Of a stretch of 64,000 nt of DNA, positions 1 through 7,979 are shown in pieces. This DNA comes from Streptomyces sparsogenes (lineage in GTDB: Bacteria; Actinomycetota; Actinomycetes; Streptomycetales; Streptomycetaceae). The notes under the pieces were generated by a model, which saw only the letters and a list, made by a program, of their open reading frames with translations, ran no database searches and had not been told where the DNA came from. The DNA lies in contig NZ_MAXF01000107.1 in assembly GCF_001704635.1 (NCBI RefSeq), positions 1-64,000 on the forward strand, given 5' to 3'. Position 1 is the stretch's first letter. Each line of letters opens with the position of its first letter. The position numbers were made by a program, and so were the translations under genes.

Positions 1-3000
1 TCGGCCAGGCCCGTCCCAGGCGAAGGTGAGGGCGGTCCCGTCGGGGCCGGTCTTGGATGTGCGGCGGCCCAGGGGGTCGTAGGCGTAAGTCCACTCCTCG
101 CCGTGGGGGGTGGTGGCTCTGGTGAGGCGGTCTTCCGCGTTCCAGGTGTAGGTCCAGGTGCGGGTCTGGCCGTTGAGGAGTTTGCGGGTCCTGCGGATCA
201 GGCGGCCCGCGGCGTCGTGTTCGTAGGTCGTGCGGCCCGCGTGGCGGATGAGGGTGCCCCGGTAGGCGCGGCCGCCCTCCGCCGGGTGGCCGGGGGCGGT
301 GGCGTGGGTCTGGTTGCCGGCCGTGTCGTAGGCGTACTTCTCCGTCCAGCCGTGCGCCCGGACGCCCGTCACCCGGCCCACGCGGTCCAGCGCGAATTCG
401 CGCTTCCCGGCGGTCAGTTCACGGATCTCGGTGACGTAGCCGTCGGGACGGTAGGTGTACGTGCGGTGTTGCAGCAGGTCCACGGACGAACTGGAAATAG
501 TCTGGGCCGCCAGACGGCCCGCTGTGTCCCACGCTTGCGAGAGGGTGATCTCTCCCGTGCTGCGCCGGGTCTCGCGGCCTGCGGCGTCGTGGGTGAAGGC
601 GAGGGTGTGGCCGGCCGTGGTGAGCGTGGCGGGCCGGCCGGCCGCGTCGTAGCTCCAGATGGAGGTCAGACCCGAGGGTGTCGTGCGGCGGATGCGATTG
701 CCTGCCGCGTCGTACGCGTACGTCGTCACCCGGCCGCCCGACACCTCCGATATGACGCGGCCCGCCCCGTCACGCTCCCAGCTCAGCTCTGCCCCGGCGT
801 TCGCCGCGTGGCGCAGGTTGCCGCGCGCGTCGTAGGCGTAGGTCGTCACCTCGCCGGTGGCCCGGTCGTGCTGGGCGGTCACACGGCCGACCGAGTCGAG
901 GGTGTAGCGCAGGGTTTCGCCCAGCGGATTGGTACGCGCGGTCAGGCGGCCCGCCGCGTCGCGCTGGTAGGTGTGGGTGGCGCCGTTGAAGTCGGTTTCC
1001 GCGATCAGGCGACCCGCCGCGTCGTACTCGTACACCCACCGGTCGCCCTGGGGGTTGGTGACCTGGGTCAGACGCAGCTCGGTGTCATGTTCAAAGGTGT
1101 AGGTGACACCGTCGGGGTCGGTGCGGATGGCGGGCAGGTCGAAATGGGTGTGGGTGTAGGTGGTGGTGTTCCCGGCCGCATCCGTGTGCCGGGCCAGATT
1201 GCCCTCGGTGTCCCACTGCCACACCTCACGGGCCCCGTCCGGACTCTCACGCCACGCGGGCCTGCCCTCGATCGTCCAGCCATGACGGGTCGTGCGCCCC
1301 AGGGGATCGGTGACGGCCGTGATCCGGCCGTGCGGACCCCGCCGGATCCGGGTGGTGTGGCCCAGCGGATCGGTCACCGCCACTGGCAGCCCCGCCGCAT
1401 CCGTGACCACCTGGGTGGTGCGGCCCAGCGGGTCGGTGATGGAGCACAGGTGACCCGAGCTGTCGTAGGTGTAGTGGGTGGTGGCGCCGCTGGGGTCGGT
1501 GGTGGACGTGCGCGCCCCACGCGCATCGTAGGTGTGGCGCCATATTGCGCCGTCCGGCTCCCGGACCTCCAGCGGCAGGCCCTGGTCGTCGTAGACGGCC
1601 TCGGTGACGGTGCCGTCAGGCTGTTCGACGGCTGCCAGCCGGCCCTGCTCGTTGTAGCTGTAGCGCGTGGTGTGGCCGAGAGGGTCGGTCACAGCAATGG
1701 GGTGGCGGTTGGTCTCGTCCCACTCGGTCCGGGTGGTGTTCCCCAGCGGATCTGTCTGCGCGATGACCTTGTACGCCTCATTGCAGACGTAGGTCGTGGT
1801 GTGGCCCTGCGAGTCGGTGTAGCGGGTGGTGCGGGCCTCGCTGTCGTAGTGCAGACGGCCCGAGAGGACGCCGTCCGGACCGATCCCGCGCAGCACCCGA
1901 CCCCGATGATCGTAGATGTAGGCGTAGGTGGTGCCGTTGCGGTCCGTCCACGAGGTGATCCGGTGCTGATCGTCGTACTGGTACCGCAGCGGCAGACCAG
2001 TGGAGTTGACGACCTCTGTCAGGTCGCCCGCTTCGTCGTAGCCGAAAGAGATCAGGGTCGTGCTGCGCTCGTGGCCGTCGCCGTGCAGCAGGCGCAGGCC
2101 CGTGATCCGCAGCCGGGTCGGGTCGGTGTCGATGGCGATGCGGTAGCCACCGGAGTGAGTGACCTCTGTCGGTGCGCCCTGTGCGTTGTACGTGATGTCG
2201 ATGCGGTCGCCCTCACCGGAGCGGTCGGTGATCGCTGTCAGCGCCAGTTCCCGGCCGCCCAGCGGCAGGGGGGCGAAGTGCAGGGTGCGGTTGTGCTCGG
2301 GGACGGTGATGGTGAACGCCCCGTCGGGCTTGCCGTCCCAGCGCAGTGGCCAGCGCGGACCGTTCGTGGGCAGCACGGGCACATCGCGCTCGGGCACCGG
2401 GTAGGTCAGGAGCATGCCGTCGTCGGTGATGTAGACGACGCCGGCGTCGTCGATCTCCAGGCGCTGGTCGAGCGTGCCGGCCCAGGTGCGGCCGAACCAG
2501 CCCCCGCACGGATGCCCCGACACATAATGCCGCTCCAGCACCAGCGGCAGCGCGCCGGGCAGGCTGACATCGGTGGCGGACATCACCATCTCACCGGTCG
2601 CCACATCAATCGGCTCACCGGTCGTGCACTTGTCCCCGCCGGGCGTACAGCTCCGCTTCGGGTCACCGTCCACCCGCCGGCGCGCACTCCCGTCCCGCCG
2701 CAGCCCCCGCTCACGGCTCAGCAGACGCTGCGCGGCATTCTTGGCCGCCGAACCACCACGGCGCACGGCACCCGAGCCACCGGTGGCCAGGGCCAGAAGC
2801 AACTCCGGAGTGAGCTGCCCGGCGGCGCGGGCGGGGTTGCGCTGCCACTCCTCCCAGTTCGTGACCGCCTTCGCGAACTCCTTCGGATGAGCGACGGCAT
2901 AGGCGATACCGTCCTGGGCCCCCGCCAAGTGCAGGCCCAGGCCCTGGGGGCCGTCCTTGACGAGGTCGTCGAAGCCCTCGTACCAGTCGTACAGGGTGTC

Positions 3001-3642
3001 GCCCGCGCCGCCGACGAAGTCTCCGAACCCCTTCTTGACCTTGTCCCAGCCCTTGGGAGCCGGCGGCTTGTCCGGCGCCTTCTCCGCCGCCTTGGCGAGT
3101 TTCTTCTTCGCCGCGTCGACGACGGGCCGCAGCTCGCTCTCCAGCTTGTCCAGCCGCCGGTAACAGCCCTCCAGCGCCGCGATCCCCGGATCGTCCTCGG
3201 GCGGACGCTCGGGCAGTGGATCGTCGCCGCGGTCCTCCGCGACGATGTAGTCGTTGTAGTCCTTCCAGTACTTCTTGGAGGCCGCCCGCGCCGCCTCCGC
3301 GTCCGCGATGATCGGCTCGACCCGCTTCTGGACGGAACGCAGCTTGTCCGCGTACGAGTCCAGGGCACTCGCGGCGGCGGTGAAGTACGTCTTCGCGGAC
3401 TCCAGCTCCCGGGGAAGCTTCTCCGTCGCCCTCTCGAACCCCTCCGACCCGGCCCCGGTCCAGTCCATCAACATCAGGGCGTCAAGCTGGTCACGCCCGT
3501 CCTTGAACGCCCCCGCGTAGGCGCGCAGCTTGACGGCCAGGTCATCGATATCGGACGGATTGCCGTAGATCACCTCAGAGGGCTTCGCGCCTGGCGGTAT
3601 CCGCTCCTGGGAACCACCCTCCATCGCATCACGCTGGGTCAT
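1..3642 (-). CDS. RHS/YD-repeat polymorphic toxin-like protein with ESX-type N-terminus (partial)
   Basis: The minus-strand frame is open from an ATG at 3642 to the window edge (1214 codons, no stop), so the C-terminus is missing. Residues about 20-135 are an alpha-helical WXG-like region containing DWTGAG, followed by a YIVAE segment resembling the YxxxD/E ESX export motif. A DUF6531-type linker follows at about 345-385 (GEPIDVATGEMV), then dozens of YD repeats such as YDAAGRL. Such proteins form a beta-cocoon around a C-terminal toxin, and toxin plus immunity gene should lie left of position 1. The start overlaps the stop of the upstream gene (ATGA), implying translational coupling to its small partner. 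The architecture is clear. The toxin activity is unknown because that part is not in the window. Confidence 0.9.
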   Translation of the reverse strand, partial: MTQRDAMEGGSQERIPPGAKPSEVIYGNPSDIDDLAVKLRAYAGAFKDGRDQLDALMLMDWTGAGSEGFERATEKLPRELESAKTYFTAAASALDSYADKLRSVQKRVEPIIADAEAARAASKKYWKDYNDYIVAEDRGDDPLPERPPEDDPGIAALEGCYRRLDKLESELRPVVDAAKKKLAKAAEKAPDKPPAPKGWDKVKKGFGDFVGGAGDTLYDWYEGFDDLVKDGPQGLGLHLAGAQDGIAYAVAHPKEFAKAVTNWEEWQRNPARAAGQLTPELLLALATGGSGAVRRGGSAAKNAAQRLLSRERGLRRDGSARRRVDGDPKRSCTPGGDKCTTGEPIDVATGEMVMSATDVSLPGALPLVLERHYVSGHPCGGWFGRTWAGTLDQRLEIDDAGVVYITDDGMLLTYPVPERDVPVLPTNGPRWPLRWDGKPDGAFTITVPEHNRTLHFAPLPLGGRELALTAITDRSGEGDRIDITYNAQGAPTEVTHSGGYRIAIDTDPTRLRITGLRLLHGDGHERSTTLISFGYDEAGDLTEVVNSTGLPLRYQYDDQHRITSWTDRNGTTYAYIYDHRGRVLRGIGPDGVLSGRLHYDSEARTTRYTDSQGHTTTYVCNEAYKVIAQTDPLGNTTRTEWDETNRHPIAVTDPLGHTTRYSYNEQGRLAAVEQPDGTVTEAVYDDQGLPLEVREPDGAIWRHTYDARGARTSTTDPSGATTHYTYDSSGHLCSITDPLGRTTQVVTDAAGLPVAVTDPLGHTTRIRRGPHGRITAVTDPLGRTTRHGWTIEGRPAWRESPDGAREVWQWDTEGNLARHTDAAGNTTTYTHTHFDLPAIRTDPDGVTYTFEHDTELRLTQVTNPQGDRWVYEYDAAGRLIAETDFNGATHTYQRDAAGRLTARTNPLGETLRYTLDSVGRVTAQHDRATGEVTTYAYDARGNLRHAANAGAELSWERDGAGRVISEVSGGRVTTYAYDAAGNRIRRTTPSGLTSIWSYDAAGRPATLTTAGHTLAFTHDAAGRETRRSTGEITLSQAWDTAGRLAAQTISSSSVDLLQHRTYTYRPDGYVTEIRELTAGKREFALDRVGRVTGVRAHGWTEKYAYDTAGNQTHATAPGHPAEGGRAYRGTLIRHAGRTTYEHDAAGRLIRRTRKLLNGQTRTWTYTWNAEDRLTRATTPHGEEWTYAYDPLGRRTSKTGPDGTALTFAWDGPGR

Positions 3643-4187
3643 GCGATCGTCCCCTTCGAGCCCCCGTCGACCTCCCAGCCGCCGTCATAACGCTTACGGG
3701 GATTGGTCGGCACGTCATGGGCGCCACCGGACCCGTCATCGTCGAGCCAGGGCTCCTGATAGATCTCCGGTGGCGGGTCGAACTTCGGCCGGGACCCGTT
3801 CTGCCACGCCCTCAGCCCGTGCTCTCCAAACGGCAGCTTGGCGATGTTGTCCGCGGTCGGCGCGAAATCCTTGATCCGCAACAAATCCGCCAACACGTAG
3901 GCGGCGATCACTTCCCGTAGCGTCTCCACCACCGCGTCCGTGTGCTCTGCCACCCGCCCCATCCCGAACCCCCAGGACGAGAGCATCTTCTCTGCCGCGT
4001 CATAGACATCGAAGTCAGCCGAATTCTGGATGTGATCGGCCAGGTTCTTCCAGTCGCCTTTGATCTTGCGTGCGGCGACGACTGACTCCTCCAACGGAGT
4101 CAAAACCCTGCGTACCGAGGCAATCTCAATCTTGTAGCCGTCGCCCGGCTTCGGACCGTCCGAAGACGTTCCCCCATGGCCCGTCAC
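3639..4187 (-). CDS. Small ESX/WXG-like partner of the RHS protein
   Basis: This is a 182-aa acidic, helical protein starting at a GTG at 4187, preceded by a GGGGG stretch that can serve as ribosome-binding site. It has no signal peptide or membrane segment. A helix-turn-helix-like region around residues 25-110 contains SSWGFG and an upstream YDAAE, which fits the YxxxE pattern seen in ESX substrates. Its last codons overlap the start of the RHS gene by four bases. Position and size suggest a chaperone or heterodimer partner that brings the RHS protein to the ESX machine, but this is inferred from layout. I do not recognise a named family with certainty. Confidence 0.75.
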   Translation of the reverse strand: MTGHGGTSSDGPKPGDGYKIEIASVRRVLTPLEESVVAARKIKGDWKNLADHIQNSADFDVYDAAEKMLSSWGFGMGRVAEHTDAVVETLREVIAAYVLADLLRIKDFAPTADNIAKLPFGEHGLRAWQNGSRPKFDPPPEIYQEPWLDDDGSGGAHDVPTNPRKRYDGGWEVDGGSKGTIA

Positions 4188-4282
4188 TTTGCAACCCCCG
4201 TGTTCGCGGTCCCACGTGCCTCCGCGCTCAGCAGGGAGGGACTCTCGCCTGGCTGATTGATCAACAACCCTACAGCCTCAGC

Positions 4283-4303
4283 CCTACCGCCTCAGGTGGT
4301 AGG
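4283..4303 (-). terminator. Candidate terminator hairpin after the ESX-like operon
   Basis: A 9-bp stem (4283-4291 with 4295-4303, one G-U pair) closes a 3-nt loop about 70 bp past the stop of the 213-aa membrane protein gene and before the 182-aa gene. It has no U-tract. It is the only clear structure in the 184-bp gap and may separate the two transcription units. Confidence 0.35.
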
Positions 4304-4371
4304 CCTGCGCGGGCATGCTGACGGCCACCATGCGGGTCTTTGATCTGCTGGCGACGCGATGGTGGGTGGGC

Positions 4372-5013
4372 TCAGGGAACCGCTGGCTTGTCCCAGTGGA
4401 TCGTGACAGGGCCATCTGGCAATTGGTCCGCGCCGGGGCACTTGAACCAGTCCTGGGTCAGATCGCGCACCGCCTGGGCGGTGAACTCTGTGAGAGCACG
4501 CAGCCCTCTGGTCGACCTATTCAGCTTCTGGCCGGCTTCGACTTCGCGATCCACGACGGTGGCGTTTGCGCCTATTAGCAGCCACTTTGTGACAGTTCTA
4601 GGGGTATTGATGCATGAGACGTATAGGTTAATGGCCCCTTCTGCGGTTAGGGATCCGTGCGCCTTGCCTAAGGAGACGGGAATGCCTTTGGGCTGATAAT
4701 TGCGCTTATGGCCCAGAGCGTCCTGATATCCGACGTAAATCGCACTATCATCTACCTTGACTTCGCAAGTTCCCAGGGATGACCAGCCGCCAAAGGTGTC
4801 GGCGTCCTCCGTGTATTTCGATCCCTTGGTGGGCAGGAGGGGTGCCGCCTTTTCGCTGGAAATGCGGTTATGGCAGATCCGTTGAGGGATATTGGCGACC
4901 TGGGTATCCGACCTCAGCTCGTGTGTTGCCCACCATATCCCGGCGCCGAGTACCAGGGTCGAGGTGGCGACGATCCCTTTGCGTCGAGTCGTGAGTAGTG
5001 GTTTCAGCCTCAT
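4372..5013 (-). CDS. Membrane-anchored extracytoplasmic protein, unknown function
   Basis: A 213-aa protein has a basic N-terminus (MRLKPLLTTRRKG) and one hydrophobic segment at about residues 14-29, which predicts an N-in membrane anchor with the rest outside the cell. There is no lipobox cysteine. Four cysteines in the outer domain (in RICHN, GTCEV, VSCIN and FKCPG) could form two disulfides. It follows the 766-aa ESX-like gene by 21 bp and is probably the last gene of that operon. Residue 115 is encoded by TTA. Local base composition is visibly less GC-rich than the flanking core genes, consistent with accessory origin. An immunity or surface accessory role is possible but unsupported by homology. 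Confidence 0.75.
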   Translation of the reverse strand: MRLKPLLTTRRKGIVATSTLVLGAGIWWATHELRSDTQVANIPQRICHNRISSEKAAPLLPTKGSKYTEDADTFGGWSSLGTCEVKVDDSAIYVGYQDALGHKRNYQPKGIPVSLGKAHGSLTAEGAINLYVSCINTPRTVTKWLLIGANATVVDREVEAGQKLNRSTRGLRALTEFTAQAVRDLTQDWFKCPGADQLPDGPVTIHWDKPAVP

Positions 5014-5034
5014 GTGCGAGAGGCACCTGCTTCC

Positions 5035-7335
5035 TTATGAAGCCTCGACGGCGTTGGCCTGGTATGCTGCATCATATGCCCTCTGCGCGGCGTTTTTGAC
5101 GCTTTGGGTCTTGTCCATGCCCGCTTCGGCTACGGCATCATAAAAAGCTTGCTTTGCCCTTTGGGCCCTCTTGACGCGTTCGGTTGTCAGATATGCATCT
5201 CGGTTTTCTTGAACCTGTTTCGCTGCAGCGTCCGGGTCCGCTGCTTTGTGGTCGAGGACAGCCTCTCGTACGTCCTCGACCACCCATCCGGCGACATCGC
5301 CGGCCACGGGAATATTGTCGATGGTGCCAATCCCCAGATCCACCAATCGCCCCAGCCATCCGTCTCCAGCTTCCAGTGAATCGTTGTATTCTTTGGCCTT
5401 CTGTACGCTGTTGTCAGCAGCTGCTATTGCATCGGCCCGGCCCTCGGCCGTGTTTCCTTCGACCCTTGCGCCGGGAACCACGGCAAGCTCGGCCAGATCC
5501 CCGACATCTACCTTGTCCCCGCGATGAGTTATTGCATTGCGGAGTGTTTCGCTGGTCACTGCTTCCTGAGCTTGTGTGATGGTTGCGTATGCATTGGGGT
5601 CTGCTGTGGTCGTCTTCAGGAACAGATCTAGAGCATGTTTGTCCTCCGGCCTTGAGAGATTCGGTTCAGCGCCGGTGTCTCTGATGTAGCCACTTTCGTC
5701 CCCACCTGCGTAAACTCGCTGGATATCGTGCATGTACTCTGCGGACATATTGCCAAGGCTGCCCGCAATCGGCGCGAGTTCGCCGTCGCCCTTGAAGAGA
5801 TCGGGGTTCGCAGCCACTTTTTTCACCACTGAGCCGAAGACGTCGGCTTGCTCCTCCGTGTGAGGCTTGGAGGGTGCGTCGCTGTCGTACGGACGCCCGG
5901 ACGTTGCGGACTCGAGGGCGTGTCCGAGTGCTTCCTTGCCGAAATTCTCGGTGTCGGAGACTTTGATGCCTGCGGCGCCGTATGCCCACTCACGTGCGCC
6001 GTTTCCGTCCTTGTCACCGAGGAAGTAGTCGAGGTTGCTGATCTTCTTGAGTCCGTCGTGCTCGCCCTCACCTGTAGAGCCGTTGAAGAACGCTGTCGAT
6101 GCTTCAGGACTGTGCGAGAGACCTTCCAAGAGGCCGGTCACGGGATCCCAACCGGGACCGCCGTCCTTGTCGAGGTTGAGGCCGAACCTGTCCATTCCGA
6201 GGCCCGAGTACGAGTTGTGCGGCTCCGGCCAGGCCCACGGCTGCTTGCGCTCGAAGGTGACCATGTCCTCTGCGATGGGAGTGAGGAACGACTTGTCGTA
6301 GTTACCATGCCGTAAAAGCGTTCCGAGAACTTGATAGCCTCGAATTTCGACCCGGGCGTTGTTCTTTTCGAATGTGAGAGGCGCACGGCCCACCCGCTTG
6401 AGTTCGGTTTGCCACGCCTTCCCGAGATAATCCCTGTCCTCCCGGAACGCGGTACTGGGGTCGTCCTTCCCGGTGGGAGGCCGGGTCGCCGTGGCGAGTG
6501 CCTCGCCCATGCTCGTCTGGATGCTGTGGGCGAGCTTCAACTGCGTCTTGTCGCCCTCCGCTGAGGCGTCGAGGGCGATCTGTGCCTGGAAGCGCAGGGC
6601 GTCCTTCGGACCCAGAGCCTTATAGAAATCGACAGTGAACTCGCGGTCCTTGGAGTTGTACGCCAAAAGCTGCCTGAGTTCGGTGAGTTCCGTGATGCTG
6701 AGCTCACCACCATCCCGATACTTCGCAAGACTCTTCCTGGCGAGTTGGACTGCCCGCTCGGACTGGACGTCGTCCAGGGAGTCGTACTTCGCATGACCGA
6801 AGTTGTGGCTGTCGTTACCGTGGATCTTCTTCAGGGCTCGTGATGCCGAGTTGTCGATCTCATCGGCCTGAGCAATGAGATTGTTGATTCGGCTTTCCAG
6901 GCGGTCCTTGTAGTCGAGTTGCTCCTGCGTCTGCGTGTCATTGCTGTCGCGCTGATGCAGATAGACGCATGACACCGTGCCGTCAGGGAGGCCCGTGACC
7001 TGAATGTGCTGCTTCTTGGCTTCCACATCCACGGCCTCCTTCAGAGCCGACTGGACCGCCACCAGATCCGCATGGGCGTCGCGGAGCATGGCCCAGATGG
7101 CTTTGGCCTCGGTGTGGGCGTCGCTGAATTCTTTGGCGGTCTTGCGTACGAAGGGTCTGGTGACATCGGCGTTGACGCCGGCCCAGCGGGCGGCCTCGGA
7201 TTGCTTCACCATGCCATCCCTGGCGTCCGTGGCCAGGGTTTCGAGTTGGTCGACCATCTCCTTCCAGTCGTCGGCTGCCGAGCCGAGGCTGGTTAAGGAG
7301 ACCTGGTACAGGTCGTCGAAAGTCAGGCGCCCCAT
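5035..7335 (-). CDS. Large ESX-associated helical protein (WXG-like N-terminus, DUF6571-like)
   Basis: A 766-aa soluble protein. Residues about 5-110 look like a WXG100-type helical hairpin with the turn motif RWAG near residue 51. The middle region (about 290-600) contains FLGDKDGNG and other segments that resemble the Streptomyces DUF6571 family as I remember it. The C-terminus is helical and charged, with YDAAY near the end. Two leucines are encoded by TTA (residues 14 and 341), rare in this genome and dependent on the bldA tRNA. It lies between the 157-aa-type partner (18 bp upstream) and the membrane protein (21 bp downstream). It is likely an ESX substrate or structural partner. No catalytic motif was recognised. 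Confidence 0.8.
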   Translation of the reverse strand: MGRLTFDDLYQVSLTSLGSAADDWKEMVDQLETLATDARDGMVKQSEAARWAGVNADVTRPFVRKTAKEFSDAHTEAKAIWAMLRDAHADLVAVQSALKEAVDVEAKKQHIQVTGLPDGTVSCVYLHQRDSNDTQTQEQLDYKDRLESRINNLIAQADEIDNSASRALKKIHGNDSHNFGHAKYDSLDDVQSERAVQLARKSLAKYRDGGELSITELTELRQLLAYNSKDREFTVDFYKALGPKDALRFQAQIALDASAEGDKTQLKLAHSIQTSMGEALATATRPPTGKDDPSTAFREDRDYLGKAWQTELKRVGRAPLTFEKNNARVEIRGYQVLGTLLRHGNYDKSFLTPIAEDMVTFERKQPWAWPEPHNSYSGLGMDRFGLNLDKDGGPGWDPVTGLLEGLSHSPEASTAFFNGSTGEGEHDGLKKISNLDYFLGDKDGNGAREWAYGAAGIKVSDTENFGKEALGHALESATSGRPYDSDAPSKPHTEEQADVFGSVVKKVAANPDLFKGDGELAPIAGSLGNMSAEYMHDIQRVYAGGDESGYIRDTGAEPNLSRPEDKHALDLFLKTTTADPNAYATITQAQEAVTSETLRNAITHRGDKVDVGDLAELAVVPGARVEGNTAEGRADAIAAADNSVQKAKEYNDSLEAGDGWLGRLVDLGIGTIDNIPVAGDVAGWVVEDVREAVLDHKAADPDAAAKQVQENRDAYLTTERVKRAQRAKQAFYDAVAEAGMDKTQSVKNAAQRAYDAAYQANAVEAS

Positions 7336-7353
7336 CTCCGGTCCCTGCCCTTC

Positions 7354-7809
7354 CTACTCGTAGTACTTGGAGATCTCGGAGACCGGCATGGCGGCTCCGT
7401 CCCGGCGTGCCATGTCGGCGGCGATCTTCGCGTCCGTATGCGCCTGTGACTTCTTCGAGTAGTCGAGGTGGTTGGAGATATGGGCACAGGCCTGGAGGAG
7501 CGTCTTGAGCTGGTCGTTCCAGATCATGGTCATGGTGGTGAGAGCACCGCCCAAGGTGAAGTGGTGCATGGCCAGCACGCTCGCTGCCTTGGCCGTCGAG
7601 CCGTCGTCCTTGGCCCCCCGGGTCATGTCTCCGGCCTTCTTCAAGCGGTCATGGAGTAAGAACGCCTCGTGGCCGACCCGTCCGAGATCGTCTCGGTACA
7701 CGATGAGGTCGCCGGACGCAGTGGCGGGTGATGTCTTGCCGGCTTCATTGAGACGCATGCGCGTTGTCGCTTCGGCCCGAAGTCCCTTCCACTCTTGTTC
7801 AAAAGACAC
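7354..7809 (-). CDS. Small ESX/WXG-like protein, first gene of TTA-containing operon
   Basis: A helical protein of about 151 aa. I chose the GTG at 7809 because GGGGAG lies six bases upstream of it. An in-frame ATG at 7827 would add six residues and has no good ribosome-binding site. There is no signal peptide. The region around IWNDQLKTLLQA and ISNHLDYSKKS resembles the second helix of ESX partner proteins, but a canonical WXG turn is absent. Residue 51 (from the GTG) is a TTA leucine. The gene heads a probable operon with the 766-aa and 213-aa genes, and the small-then-large order matches ESX heterodimer pairs. The specific function is unknown. Confidence 0.75.
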   Translation of the reverse strand: MSFEQEWKGLRAEATTRMRLNEAGKTSPATASGDLIVYRDDLGRVGHEAFLLHDRLKKAGDMTRGAKDDGSTAKAASVLAMHHFTLGGALTTMTMIWNDQLKTLLQACAHISNHLDYSKKSQAHTDAKIAADMARRDGAAMPVSEISKYYE

Positions 7810-7918
7810 GCTTCTCTCCCCAGGCATGCGTGTTGTAAATCAAAGTCGTAAGTAACCAGCAGCATACGGTAGTTGACTGAGAGTGGAGGAAGTCGAAGGA
7901 GCGTGTCGCCGACCAAAG

Positions 7919-7958
7919 AGACCTCTGCCCCGGGCCGCCCGGCCCGGGGCAGAGGTCT
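7919..7958 (-). terminator. Strong hairpin terminator after eccC
   Basis: A perfect 18-bp inverted repeat (7919-7936 with 7941-7958) closes a GCCC loop. It lies 21 bp past the eccC stop on the minus strand and upstream of the ESX-like operon, so it should end eccC transcription and make that operon depend on its own promoter. Bases after the stem are mixed, not a U-run, as is common in Streptomyces. Confidence 0.85.
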
Positions 7959-7979
7959 GGGGGGGTCGGAGAGGCCGGC

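Noticed and set aside
103..3690. Long plus-strand open frame opposite the RHS gene
   Set aside because: It is codon-aligned antisense to the YD-repeat gene, has low-complexity R/G/V composition and no recognisable domain.
5995..6045. EF-hand calcium site (DKDGNG) in the 766-aa protein
   Set aside because: The 12th loop position is tyrosine instead of Glu/Asp and flanking helices are not evident.
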